Notes under the pieces: generated by a model
Databases searched by the model: none
What the model was told of the DNA's origin: nothing
Seen by the model: only the letters and a program-made list of their open reading frames with translations
NCBI GenBank assembly: GCA_045644765.1
Contig: JAZRHM010000036.1
Coordinates: 1-25,124 of the forward strand
DNA length: 25,124 nt
Reading direction: 5' to 3'
Source: JAFTYO01 sp045644765
GTDB lineage: Bacteria > Pseudomonadota > Alphaproteobacteria > RF32 > CAG-239
Position numbers and translations under genes: made by a program
Part shown: piece by piece, positions 1 through 6,975 of the stretch
Position numbering within the stretch: position 1 is the first letter of the stretch
Layout: each line of letters opens with the position of its first letter

Positions 1-136
1 CAACAAATTCTGCACCACCAGCTTCTGCCAAAACTTTTGTGATAGCTGCTGTTAATGTTGTTTTACCGTGGTCAACGTGACCAATGGTTCCAATGTTGCA
101 GTGTGGCTTACTGCGTTCAAATTTCTCTTTTGCCAT
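1..136 (-). CDS. tuf: Elongation factor Tu, N-terminal part (cut by window edge)
   Basis: The reverse strand from the ATG at 136 encodes MAKEKFERSKPHCNIGTIGH followed by VDHGKTTLTAAITKVLAEAGG, the canonical EF-Tu N-terminus. It contains the complete G1/P-loop GHVDHGKT, which binds GTP phosphates. EF-Tu delivers aminoacyl-tRNA to the ribosome. Only 45 codons are in the window; the rest lies beyond base 1. An AGGA element lies about 10 bases before the start. tRNA-Gly and tRNA-Tyr lie directly upstream on the same strand, an order familiar from the tRNA-tufB operons of many proteobacteria, so tuf is probably co-transcribed with them. Confidence 0.97.
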   Translation of the reverse strand, partial: MAKEKFERSKPHCNIGTIGHVDHGKTTLTAAITKVLAEAGGAEFV

Positions 137-189
137 TGTAATACAATCCTATCTAAAGGGGTTAAGACGATTTCCGATATGTGATGATT

Positions 190-263
190 TGGAGCGGGTG
201 AAGGGAATCGAACCCTCGTCATAAGCTTGGAAGGCTTCTGCTCTACCATTGAGCTACACCCGC
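190..263 (-). tRNA. tRNA-Gly (anticodon TCC)
   Basis: The reverse strand folds as a 74-nt cloverleaf. The acceptor strand GCGGGTG pairs with CACCCGC. The D-arm is GCTC...GAGC, the anticodon loop is CTTCCAA with anticodon TCC, and the T-arm carries GGTTCGATTCC. The 3' CCA is encoded (TCCA at the end). It reads GGA/GGG glycine codons. It lies 53 bases upstream of the tuf start. Confidence 0.96.
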
Positions 264-289
264 AAATTCAGCAATCAGAATAAACCTAA

Positions 290-374
290 TGGTGGAGGGG
301 GATGGATTCGAACCATCGTAGACTAAGTCGACGGATTTACAGTCCGTTGCAATTGACCGCTCTGCCACCCCTCC
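290..374 (-). tRNA. tRNA-Tyr (anticodon GTA)
   Basis: The reverse strand gives an 85-nt class II tRNA with a long variable arm. The acceptor GGAGGGG pairs with CCCCTCC, the anticodon region ACTGTAAAT carries GTA, the T-loop contains GGTTCGAATCC, and the 3' CCA is encoded. It is separated by 26 bases from tRNA-Gly and is the promoter-proximal gene of the tRNA-tuf cluster. Confidence 0.96.
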
Positions 375-422
375 ATTTTAAGGAAGATGCGAAAAGAACA
401 AATCTTTTTTCCTTCTGCAATG

Positions 423-452
423 CAAATAAACCTATTTTTGCTTTCTTGTCAA
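423..452 (-). promoter_or_regulatory. Promoter of the tRNA-Tyr/tRNA-Gly/tuf unit
   Basis: A perfect -35 TTGACA is read on the minus strand at 452-447. It is followed after 17-18 bases by an AT-rich -10 candidate (TTATTT or TATTTG, 429-423). The distance to the tRNA-Tyr 5' end (374) fits a short leader. The -35 is clear and the -10 is weak. The same seven bases read TTGTCAA on the plus strand, so a divergent promoter for murQ may share them (candidate -10 TTAAAT at 470-475). Confidence 0.55.
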
Positions 453-545
453 CCTTTTTTTATCAAAAATTAAATAATTTTATTTAAATTGTGAATAAAT
501 GCAGAGATATTAGCAATTTATAGGAGCATATAAGGAGCATATAAT

Positions 546-1430
546 ATGAAAAATATAATTTTGACAGAGCAAAGTAATGAGGATACAAAAAATATTGACC
601 TTATGAATTCTTTTGAAATTGCAAGGGCTATTAATAATGAAGATAAAAAAGTTGCTCTTGCCGTTGAAAAGGAGCTTGAATATATAGGAAAAGGAATTGA
701 CATTATATCATCAGCTTTTCTTAAAGGCGGGCGTTTGGCATATTTTGGAGCCGGCACGAGCGGCCGTTTAGGAGTTTTAGATGCCTCGGAATGTTGGCCT
801 ACATATGGTGTCGATTTTTCTATGGTGCAAGGTTTTATTGCCGGTGGAGAAAAAGCTTTGCGTTTGCCTGTCGAAAATGCAGAAGATATTGAAGAGTTTG
901 GTTTGGAAGACTTAAAATCCTTTAATCCGACATCAAAAGATGTGGTTGTCGGAATTTCTGCAAGCGGCAACCCTAAATATGTTTTGGCTGTGTTAAAAAA
1001 AGCACAGGAGTTGGGCGCTTCAACAATCGGAATTTCATCAAATCCTAATGCAAAATTGCAAGAATTTTCAGATGTGTTTATATGTACTGTTGTAGGGCAA
1101 GAAGCAATTACCGGCTCTTCCAGAATGAAATCGGGTACGGCGCAAAAAATGGTTTTAAATATGCTTTCAACCGGAGCAATGATAAAAATCGGCAAAACAT
1201 ATCAAAACTATATGATAGATATGAAGCTTGTTAATGAAAAACTTATTGAACGTGGTGCCAGATTCGTTTCTCAAATTTGTGGCATTGGTGAAAATGAGGC
1301 TCTCGATTTGTTAAATAAGTCAGGTAAAAGTGTGAAAACAGCCTGTGTCATGAAAGCAAAAAATTGTGATAAAGAAACAGCTGAAAACTTACTTGCCAAA
1401 CATGATGGAATTTTAAGAAAGGTTATTTAG
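546..1430 (+). CDS. murQ: N-acetylmuramic acid 6-phosphate etherase
   Basis: A 294-residue cytoplasmic lyase of the SIS family that cleaves the D-lactyl ether of MurNAc-6-phosphate to GlcNAc-6-phosphate in peptidoglycan recycling. The sugar-phosphate binding/catalytic motif FGAGTSGRLGVLDASE lies at 67-82, with Glu82 matching E. coli Glu83. The second acid is Glu113 in VENAED (E. coli Glu114). The signature TGSSRMKSGTAQK is at 189-201. Length is normal for the family (about 300). AAGGAG at 532-537 lies 8 bases before the ATG and fixes the start. An almost identical AGGAGCATATA copy lies just upstream, so the Shine-Dalgarno region is duplicated. The stop abuts the rlmB start, indicating an operon. 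No kinase or PTS partner for MurNAc is in the window. Confidence 0.95.
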   Translation: MKNIILTEQSNEDTKNIDLMNSFEIARAINNEDKKVALAVEKELEYIGKGIDIISSAFLKGGRLAYFGAGTSGRLGVLDASECWPTYGVDFSMVQGFIAGGEKALRLPVENAEDIEEFGLEDLKSFNPTSKDVVVGISASGNPKYVLAVLKKAQELGASTIGISSNPNAKLQEFSDVFICTVVGQEAITGSSRMKSGTAQKMVLNMLSTGAMIKIGKTYQNYMIDMKLVNEKLIERGARFVSQICGIGENEALDLLNKSGKSVKTACVMKAKNCDKETAENLLAKHDGILRKVI

Positions 1431-2183
1431 ATGAAAAAAAAATTTGTTCGTCATGACGGATTAAAATCAAATTCTGCGGGCTTGGTCTTGTATGGTCGTC
1501 ATGCGGTTATGTCAGCTCTTGAAAATCCGGAAAGAAAAATACACAAACTGGTTTGTACAGCCGAAAATGCTTCTGAAATAAGAGCGAAATATGCTAACCT
1601 TCATTTAGTTGTGGCAGATAAAAAAGATATTGATAAGTTATTGCCACCTGAAGCTGTTCATCAAGGATACGCACTTTTTTGCAATCCGCTTGATAATTTA
1701 AGCATTGAAGAATTGTGCATCAATACTGAAGATGATGTAAAATGTAATGTTTTGATACTAGATCAGGTAACAGATCCTCAAAATATTGGTGCAATCATTC
1801 GTTCTTGTGCGGCTTTTGGTGCTAAGGCCGTTATTGTGCAAGATAAAAATTCGCCACAAGAAAGCGGTTCTATGGCAAAAGCTGCTGCCGGCACAATGGA
1901 ACTTGTTCCGGTTGTCAGAGTAACTAATTTGGCACGTGCAATCGAAACTTTAAAGAAACACAATTTTTGGATTGTTGGTATGGATGGTTATGCTAAAAAC
2001 AATGTTGATAAAATAGATAAAAATGCAAAACTTGGTGTTGTTATGGGAAGCGAAGGTTCCGGTATGCGTCGTTTGATTGAAGAATCTTGCGATATAACGG
2101 TAAGACTTCCAATAAATCCTAAAGTTGAAAGCTTAAATGTGTCAACAGCCGCGGCAGTTGTCCTTTATGAACTTAGCAAGTAA
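1431..2183 (+). CDS. rlmB: 23S rRNA (guanosine-2'-O)-methyltransferase, RlmB/TrmH family
   Basis: A 250-residue SPOUT-class methyltransferase, expected to methylate the ribose of G2251 in 23S rRNA using SAM. The N-terminal substrate-binding domain spans about residues 18-95 and starts with LVLYGRHAVMSAL. The three SpoU motifs follow: DPQNIGAIIRSCAAFG (115-130), VMGSEGSGMRR (204-214) and the SAM-knot motif beginning LPINPKVESLNVSTAAA (226-242). The ATG follows the murQ stop with no gap, so translation is probably coupled. RlmB and related TrmH-like enzymes are hard to separate by eye. Length and the N-terminal domain favour RlmB. Confidence 0.9.
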   Translation: MKKKFVRHDGLKSNSAGLVLYGRHAVMSALENPERKIHKLVCTAENASEIRAKYANLHLVVADKKDIDKLLPPEAVHQGYALFCNPLDNLSIEELCINTEDDVKCNVLILDQVTDPQNIGAIIRSCAAFGAKAVIVQDKNSPQESGSMAKAAAGTMELVPVVRVTNLARAIETLKKHNFWIVGMDGYAKNNVDKIDKNAKLGVVMGSEGSGMRRLIEESCDITVRLPINPKVESLNVSTAAAVVLYELSK

Positions 2184-2214
2184 AAAAATTTATAGTTAAA
2201 GATACCGGTTAAAT

Positions 2215-2251
2215 AAAAAATCCCGTCTTTACTTTAAGACGGGATTTTTTT
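2215..2251. terminator. Bidirectional terminator between rlmB and the DUF2155 gene
   Basis: A stem TCCCGTCTT (2221-2229) pairs with AAGACGGGA (2236-2244) around a 6-base loop. It is flanked by six A's on the left and at least six T's on the right, so it works in both directions. It ends rlmB on the plus strand and overlaps the stop codon of the convergent DUF2155 gene. Confidence 0.92.
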
Positions 2252-3026
2252 AGTTTTGATGTTGTTTAAGCTCAGCATCTATTGCGGCAGAAAGCTCATC
2301 ATCTATAATTTCTTCTTGTTCATTTAGTTTTTGGGCTTCATTCTGCATGGCTTTTGATAATTCATCTGCTGAAACAGATATCATATCTTCTTCCTGTTCT
2401 TCAAAATCTTCGTTGATTTTAAGCAAGTTTTGAGGCTTGCCATCATTATCATCATTTTGTTCTTCTGAAATTTTTGATATTTGTTTTTCTTGCTTGTACA
2501 TAGAATCCTTAAAGGTTATTGTTGTTTTTTCAGATTCATCACTTAAGATTTCTTCTTGCGAATTTTTAGTATTTTTAATTTCTTTTAATCGGGGAAGTGT
2601 GTCTCTTTTAGCAAGAGCTTCTTCTGATAAAAGAGTGTCGGGAGCAACATCGCCATTAAAACATTTTAAGAGCCAGACATCATATATAGGGTGTTCAACG
2701 GCATTTACTGCAGGCGATGAAGAGAGCATCCAACCTTTGAAAATGCTATGTTCTTCTTTATCTAAGTTTGTATCTGTTACATCAACAAAAGCATAGTTTT
2801 CCGGAACTTCACCTTCAGCATTTGTTCTGCAATCTCTTACGACAACGGAAAATGAACCAAAGGTTACTTCTCCTCCAACAGGAACTTCAATAATACTAAC
2901 TCTGCCGGTTATTTTATCCATTGCTTGCATTTTTGCCATATTAGTTGAGATTTGTTCAGCTTTAGCAAAAGAAGAACTTAACAATAACGCTAAAGAGATA
3001 CTTAAAATTGTTTTTTTAGTTTCCAT
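2250..3026 (-). CDS. DUF2155 periplasmic protein with Glu-rich tail
   Basis: 258 residues. A signal peptide is visible (METKK, hydrophobic stretch ILSISLALLLSSSF, AKA-EQ cleavage near 23). The DUF2155 domain covers about 33-122, with the hallmark segments KMQAMDKITGRV, VPVGGEVTFG, a Cys66 region (RDCRT), FKGWMLSSSPAVNAVEHPIY and DVWLLKC. Cys66 and Cys122 could form a disulfide. Residues 130-258 are a long charged, Glu/Lys-rich, probably disordered extension. The family is typical of alphaproteobacteria and its function is not established. The start overlaps the upstream MlaD-type gene by 11 bases, so it is the last gene of a three-gene unit. Envelope lipid transport is a guilt-by-association guess. 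Confidence 0.85.
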   Translation of the reverse strand: METKKTILSISLALLLSSSFAKAEQISTNMAKMQAMDKITGRVSIIEVPVGGEVTFGSFSVVVRDCRTNAEGEVPENYAFVDVTDTNLDKEEHSIFKGWMLSSSPAVNAVEHPIYDVWLLKCFNGDVAPDTLLSEEALAKRDTLPRLKEIKNTKNSQEEILSDESEKTTITFKDSMYKQEKQISKISEEQNDDNDGKPQNLLKINEDFEEQEEDMISVSADELSKAMQNEAQKLNEQEEIIDDELSAAIDAELKQHQN

Positions 3027-3468
3027 TGTCAGTCACCATAAATATAATTTCGCCAACCATATCTTCTAATGATTTGAAGTCTTTAGTGTTTTCAAAACTT
3101 TCACCGTCGCTTAAAAATACGGTAGATTTTCCGGGTTCTATTTTGATAAATTTATCTCCCATTAAGCCATCTCCGACAATGGCTACCACACTGTCTTTTG
3201 GAAGTTTAATATCAGAAGCAATACTTAACGTTAAATCAACCATATAATCATCAGGATTTAGTTTTTGCCCAATCACTGTTCCAACTTTTATACCATTGAT
3301 GCGGATATCAGAACCAACACTTATGCCACCGACTTTCAAAAACTTTGCGTTTAATTCATATCCTTTTACAACTTGTAAATCAGATACCCTGTAGGCAAAA
3401 AGTAAAAAGAATACGGCTACAATGAGAACAACGATTCCCATAATAGTTTCAACAGGTTTCTTATTCAT
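3016..3468 (-). CDS. mlaD: MlaD-type MCE domain protein, second copy
   Basis: 150 residues with one N-terminal membrane anchor (about 7-26, IMGIVVLIVAVFFLLFAYRV) and a single MCE/MlaD domain (about 37-114). The domain contains VGGISVGSDIRINGIKVGTV and VGDGLMGDKFIKIEPG. MlaD forms a periplasmic hexameric ring passing phospholipids between the inner-membrane MlaFEB complex and the outer membrane. The start is the ATG at 3468, 7 bases after AGGAG (3480-3476); the in-frame TTG at 3471 would be too close. It overlaps the upstream MCE gene by 8 bases and the DUF2155 gene by 11. Neither mlaE nor mlaF is in the window. Confidence 0.88.
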   Translation of the reverse strand: MNKKPVETIMGIVVLIVAVFFLLFAYRVSDLQVVKGYELNAKFLKVGGISVGSDIRINGIKVGTVIGQKLNPDDYMVDLTLSIASDIKLPKDSVVAIVGDGLMGDKFIKIEPGKSTVFLSDGESFENTKDFKSLEDMVGEIIFMVTDNGN

Positions 3469-3964
3469 CAATATTCTCCTTCATGTCGTTTTTTTTATTC
3501 TTGGCTTCTCCGATAGCAACGATTCTATCAAGCAACTCTTCTAATACCATTGCATCTTGCGTATAACTAAATTCTCCCCCATCGGGTATAAAGTCTTCAG
3601 ATCCGCCAGGTTCAATTTCAATATATTTACTGCCCATAAGCCCTGAACTGACGATAGATGCACTGCTATCATCAGGAATATTTAATCCTGATTTTATTTC
3701 AAGTTTTAAAATTGCATTATAATTCTCATCCAGTGTTGCTCCGACAACGCGTCCGATATCAATTCCGGACATTCGAACTTTGTCGCCAACAAGTAAACCA
3801 TCAGTGCGACCGAAAGATGCGTTGATATGGTAAAAACTTTTATCAATATGTTTATAATCATGCCCTGAAGAAATTGTAAGTAAAAACAGTATGACACATG
3901 TAATAATCACACATATTCCTACTTTGAAGGCTTTACTTTCTTCAACTGAAAACTTTTCTTGCAC
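3461..3964 (-). CDS. mlaD: MlaD-type MCE domain protein, first copy (GTG start)
   Basis: 167 residues from a GTG start at 3964, chosen because AGGAG (3976-3972) lies 7 bases before it. Upstream in-frame ATGs at 4027 and 3988 lack a Shine-Dalgarno and lie before or at the inferred transcription start. One transmembrane helix (ICVIITCVILFLLTISSG, about 17-34) precedes an MCE domain with RTDGLLVGDKVRMSGIDIG and SSGLMGSKYIEIEPGG. A short acidic/lysine-rich tail follows. It is clearly paralogous to the next gene (SSGLMGSKYIEIEPG versus GDGLMGDKFIKIEPG), so the two could form mixed or separate hexamers. It heads the operon. Confidence 0.85.
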   Translation of the reverse strand: MQEKFSVEESKAFKVGICVIITCVILFLLTISSGHDYKHIDKSFYHINASFGRTDGLLVGDKVRMSGIDIGRVVGATLDENYNAILKLEIKSGLNIPDDSSASIVSSGLMGSKYIEIEPGGSEDFIPDGGEFSYTQDAMVLEELLDRIVAIGEAKNKKNDMKENIDE

Positions 3965-3988
3965 TGCATTACTCCTATAAATACGCAT

Positions 3989-3994
3989 ATTATA
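3989..3994 (-). promoter_or_regulatory. -10 element ahead of the MlaD pair
   Basis: A consensus TATAAT is read on the minus strand at 3994-3989, about 25 bases before the GTG start. No convincing -35 lies at the right distance. If real, transcription would begin near 3982, which excludes the longer upstream starts of the first MlaD gene. Confidence 0.4.
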
Positions 3995-4114
3995 ATAAAT
4001 AATGCAAAAATTTGTTTTTGTCATCACAGAATTTTACAAAATTAGTATATTTGTGAAAAAAGAGCGCTTTTAATCATCTTAAAGAATACTATATTAGGTT
4101 TAAGGAGATTTTGT

Positions 4115-4792
4115 ATGTATAAAAAGGATAAACAATGTGCACTTTTTTTTGCTCAGGTCGGACACGATTTACGTCAACCGTTGCAAGCGTTGATGATTTA
4201 TCTTGATTTATTTGATACTAATTCTTTTTCACCTAAGCAAAAAGTTTTATGGCAAAAAATTGTTAAATCGGCAGGAAGCCTAAAAATGATGCTTACAAAT
4301 GTGTTAGATTTTTCAAAGGTGGAATTTGGTGGTGTAAAAGCTTGCAAACATCATGTTAATATTGGAGTTTTGTTAAGTGATTTGGGGCAAGAATATACAA
4401 CCGTTGCTGAAGTTAAAAACTTAGATTTTGAATATTTTGTTTGTAATTGTTCTGTTCAAACAGATAATATTTTATTAGAACGTATTTTAAGAAATTTACT
4501 CAGCAATGCTTTTAAATTTGCAAAAAATAAGGTCAGTATTGTATGTCACGAATATACAGATAAAATTATCATCAGCGTTACAGATGATGGTATAGGTATA
4601 CATAAAGATGATATGCCTCATATATTTGAAGAGTTTTATCAAGGTAAAAATTTACAAGTGTATAATAACGATGGAGCCGGATTAGGTCTTGCGATTGTAA
4701 AAAAAATTGCAGATATATTGAACATAAAAATAAAAGTCAGCTCAACAGTTAATGAAGGAAGCGTGTTTACTATAACTTTACAAAAAAAATAA
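4115..4792 (+). CDS. Small cytoplasmic histidine kinase without sensor domain
   Basis: 225 residues, consisting of little more than a kinase core. The dimerisation/phosphoacceptor H-box is GHDLRQPLQAL with His17. The ATPase domain carries the N-box RNLLSNAFKF (Asn131), the G1 box TDDGIGI (157-162), the F-box FEEFYQ and the G2 box DGAGLGLAIV (186-195). No transmembrane segment, PAS or HAMP domain precedes the H-box, and no receiver domain or response regulator is in the window. The HDLRQPL form of the H-box is common in hybrid kinases, so this may be a streamlined relative. AAGGAG (4102-4107) sits 7 bases before the ATG. The stop lies 2 bases from the convergent trmN6-like gene. Partner and signal are unknown. 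Confidence 0.9.
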   Translation: MYKKDKQCALFFAQVGHDLRQPLQALMIYLDLFDTNSFSPKQKVLWQKIVKSAGSLKMMLTNVLDFSKVEFGGVKACKHHVNIGVLLSDLGQEYTTVAEVKNLDFEYFVCNCSVQTDNILLERILRNLLSNAFKFAKNKVSIVCHEYTDKIIISVTDDGIGIHKDDMPHIFEEFYQGKNLQVYNNDGAGLGLAIVKKIADILNIKIKVSSTVNEGSVFTITLQKK

Positions 4793-4794
4793 AA

Positions 4795-5529
4795 TTACTT
4801 TGAAAAATATGAACAGCCTTCTCTTAAGATTTTTTGAGCCTCTTTCGTATAACTGCCGTCTTGTTCATGTGTATAAAAAGGCGGTAAAATTTTTGTAGGG
4901 GTTTTAGAGTCTTTTTGCGCAATTATCATTACACGTTTTGCTATTTGATTTTCTTTAGAATATAAAGGTATAATTTGTATATTACCGGCTTTGTGAGATA
5001 AAGTTGATAAAGTTTCGGTTATAGCTTCAGCTCTGTTTATTAGATATATATAACCAAAAGGTTTTAACATTTTAAGACAAAAATTAATCCACGATTCTAA
5101 GTTAAGCCCGCTATGATTATGCGCTAAAGCTTTGCTTTTGTTTGGTGATGGCATGTCGTTTAAGGAATATGGAGGATTCGATATTACATGATTAAAAGAG
5201 CAAGGATTAACCGGAAGTTTTTTTTCTTTTATATCACAATTATAATAACTCAGATTTGTAAAACTGTTTTGTTGTGCACTAAGATTCGAAAGTTCGGCTA
5301 GCTCTGATTGAAGCTCTAAGCCGACAATTGTGTTATCTCTAAATCTGTGAGCTAAACATAAGGATATTCCCCCTGTGCCGGAGCCGACATCTAAAATCGA
5401 TTCGTTAGATTTGATATTGTCAATTAAAGATGATATCAGAACAGCATCGGAAGATGCTCTGTATCCGTCAATCGGTTGAAAAATACATATTTTCTTATCC
5501 AATAAGTAATCGGTCGTATAATTTTGCAT
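4795..5529 (-). CDS. trmN6: tRNA1(Val) (adenine-37-N6)-methyltransferase-like protein
   Basis: A 244-residue class I SAM-dependent methyltransferase. The N-terminus (CIFQPIDGYRASSDAVLISS, 15-34) is typical of the TrmN6/YfiC family. SAM motif I is LDVGSGTGG (46-54), an acidic ligand follows in GLELQSELAEL, and the N6-adenine catalytic motif is SNPPY (117-121). The family methylates A37 of tRNA-Val1, but assignment to this exact substrate rests on overall resemblance; other N6-adenine or PrmC-like targets remain possible. The start is set by AGGAG (5541-5537), 7 bases before the ATG. It has its own promoter, divergent from the amidohydrolase gene. Confidence 0.8.
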   Translation of the reverse strand: MQNYTTDYLLDKKICIFQPIDGYRASSDAVLISSLIDNIKSNESILDVGSGTGGISLCLAHRFRDNTIVGLELQSELAELSNLSAQQNSFTNLSYYNCDIKEKKLPVNPCSFNHVISNPPYSLNDMPSPNKSKALAHNHSGLNLESWINFCLKMLKPFGYIYLINRAEAITETLSTLSHKAGNIQIIPLYSKENQIAKRVMIIAQKDSKTPTKILPPFYTHEQDGSYTKEAQKILREGCSYFSK

Positions 5530-5553
5530 ATGGAATCTCCTAATATTTGATAT

Positions 5554-5582
5554 TCTATATCATTAAAAAATTAAATTGTAAA
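5554..5582 (-). promoter_or_regulatory. Promoter of the trmN6-like gene
   Basis: On the minus strand TTTACA (5582-5577), a 17-base spacer and TATAGA (5559-5554) match sigma70 consensus well. The expected start near 5547 leaves a short leader carrying the AGGAG Shine-Dalgarno. Confidence 0.6.
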
Positions 5583-5644
5583 CCGTGACAAAAGTATCGT
5601 CTACAAAGTAAGAATAGATAGCAGTTTATTTATATTTTAATATT

Positions 5645-5673
5645 TTGTTAGTTTATATATTTTAAGCTATAGT
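5645..5673 (+). promoter_or_regulatory. Promoter of the amidohydrolase gene
   Basis: TTGTTA (5645-5650), a 17-base spacer and TATAGT (5668-5673) form a good sigma70 promoter. Transcription should begin near 5680, which supports the ATG at 5704 and rules against the in-frame codon at 5677. The rest of the 5530-5703 gap shows no riboswitch-like structure. Confidence 0.6.
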
Positions 5674-5703
5674 ATTATGTTGTATAAAAGTAAGGAGGCT
5701 AAA

Positions 5704-6951
5704 ATGTCTGTTTTGTTAAAAAATGTTAAGCTCAATAATGTAGTAACAGATGTACTTATTTGTGGTAATAAGTTTGAAAAGATAGCTCCAAATATACAAG
5801 ATTATGCCGATAAAATTATTGATTGTTCAAATATGGCAATTTTACCTGCTTTTTATAACAATCATTCTCATGCTCCTATGAGTATATTCAGAGGTATAAG
5901 CGATGATAAAAATTTGTTTGATTGGCTTAATAATGATATATGGCCGAGAGAAGCAAAACTAACCGATGAGATGATTTATACGGCAACAAAGTTTTCCGCA
6001 TTGGAAATGATAAAAACCGGAACGGTTTTCTTTTCAGATATGTATTTTGGAATGGAAGCAATGCTAAATGCAGTTGCTGATATTGGTATAAGAGCAGGGC
6101 TTTCTTTCGGTTCTTTAGATGCGTTTGATAAAAATAAATATAAAATAGAAGTTGAAAAAATAAATGCATTCTTGGAAATGAAAAATCCTAATCCTGATTT
6201 GATACAAAAAGTGTTGGCAATTCATTCTGTTTATACAGTTTCTCCGGAGCTTATAACGTATAACGTTAATTTAGCAAAAGAACACAATATGAGGCTTCAT
6301 ATTCATGCTTGCGAAACGAAAAAAGAGGTTGATGATTGTGTCAAAGAACATGGAATGACACCTATCGCATATCTTGATAAATATGGAGCTTTGTCAGATA
6401 AAACGATTTTAGCCCATTCGGTGTGGTTAGATGATAATGATATTGATATTTTAGCAGAAAAGGGTGTTTGGTTATGTACAAATCCGTCTTCTAATTTTAA
6501 GCTCTGTTCCGGTATGTTTATGCTACAAAAATTATTAGATAGAGGTTGTAAAATAACATTAGGAACCGATGGTATGGCTTCTAACAATGAGCTAAGTATG
6601 CTTAGTGAAATGAAACTTTGTGCTCTTTCTGCTAAAATTCAGGCTCAAAGTCCTTTAGCTGGTGCTGCAACGGATATATATAAAATTGCTACTTGCAACG
6701 GAGCTTATGCTTTTGGCTTAAATGCCGGTGAAATTGCTCAAGGAAAACTGGCTGATTGTATATTAGTTAATCTTAACAATCATTTTTTGGTTCCGGAATA
6801 TAATTTGATTTCTAATATGGTATATGCATCTGACAGCTCTTGTATTGATACAGTGATTTGTAACGGAAAAGTCTTAATGCAAAATCACAAAGTTGACGGT
6901 GAAGAAAAAATTATTGAAGATATGCGAAAATTGAGCGATTTTTTCAGATAA
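5704..6951 (+). CDS. mtaD: Amidohydrolase, 5-methylthioadenosine/S-adenosylhomocysteine deaminase type
   Basis: 415 residues from the ATG at 5704, which has AAGGAGG 5 bases upstream. This is a cytosolic metal-dependent TIM-barrel deaminase of the TrzA/AtzA/MtaD group. Metal and catalytic residues are visible: His54 and His56 (NNHSHAPM), His201 and Glu204 (LHIHACE), His238 (ILAHSVW) and Asp289 (LGTDGMASNN). The segment LFDWLNNDIWPREAKLT is typical of SAH/MTA deaminases, which convert SAH or MTA to the inosyl form during methionine-cycle salvage. Substrate cannot be fixed from sequence alone; other adenosine-type or guanine/triazine deaminases of the group are possible. The neighbours on both sides are SAM-dependent methyltransferases on the opposite strand, which would generate SAH, but they are not co-transcribed with it. 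Confidence 0.85.
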   Translation: MSVLLKNVKLNNVVTDVLICGNKFEKIAPNIQDYADKIIDCSNMAILPAFYNNHSHAPMSIFRGISDDKNLFDWLNNDIWPREAKLTDEMIYTATKFSALEMIKTGTVFFSDMYFGMEAMLNAVADIGIRAGLSFGSLDAFDKNKYKIEVEKINAFLEMKNPNPDLIQKVLAIHSVYTVSPELITYNVNLAKEHNMRLHIHACETKKEVDDCVKEHGMTPIAYLDKYGALSDKTILAHSVWLDDNDIDILAEKGVWLCTNPSSNFKLCSGMFMLQKLLDRGCKITLGTDGMASNNELSMLSEMKLCALSAKIQAQSPLAGAATDIYKIATCNGAYAFGLNAGEIAQGKLADCILVNLNNHFLVPEYNLISNMVYASDSSCIDTVICNGKVLMQNHKVDGEEKIIEDMRKLSDFFR

Positions 6952-6956
6952 TAAGC

Positions 6957-6975
6957 AAGATTGCTAATCTTTTTT
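6957..6975 (+). terminator. Possible weak terminator after the amidohydrolase
   Basis: AAGATT (6957-6962) and AATCTT (6966-6971) can pair around a 3-base loop, followed by a T run to about 6975. The stem is short and AT-rich and overlaps the stop codon of the convergent trmJ, so this is tentative. Confidence 0.35.

Noticed and set aside
518..1195. A 225-codon open frame antisense to murQ
   Set aside because: It is the mirror of a well-supported murQ with complete motifs; its translation is Ser/Pro/Ile-biased with no recognisable family.
3965..4027. Longer start for the first MlaD gene (codons at 4027 or 3988)
   Set aside because: No Shine-Dalgarno, and a TATAAT at 3994-3989 would place transcription start after them; the GTG at 3964 has AGGAG at ideal spacing.
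5677..5703. Upstream in-frame start for the amidohydrolase
   Set aside because: It lies just before the predicted transcription start and lacks a ribosome-binding site; AAGGAGG precedes the ATG at 5704.
5530..5703. Possible SAM or SAH riboswitch ahead of the amidohydrolase
   Set aside because: The gap is AT-rich without the G/C-rich helices or conserved cores of these riboswitches; two simple divergent promoters explain it.
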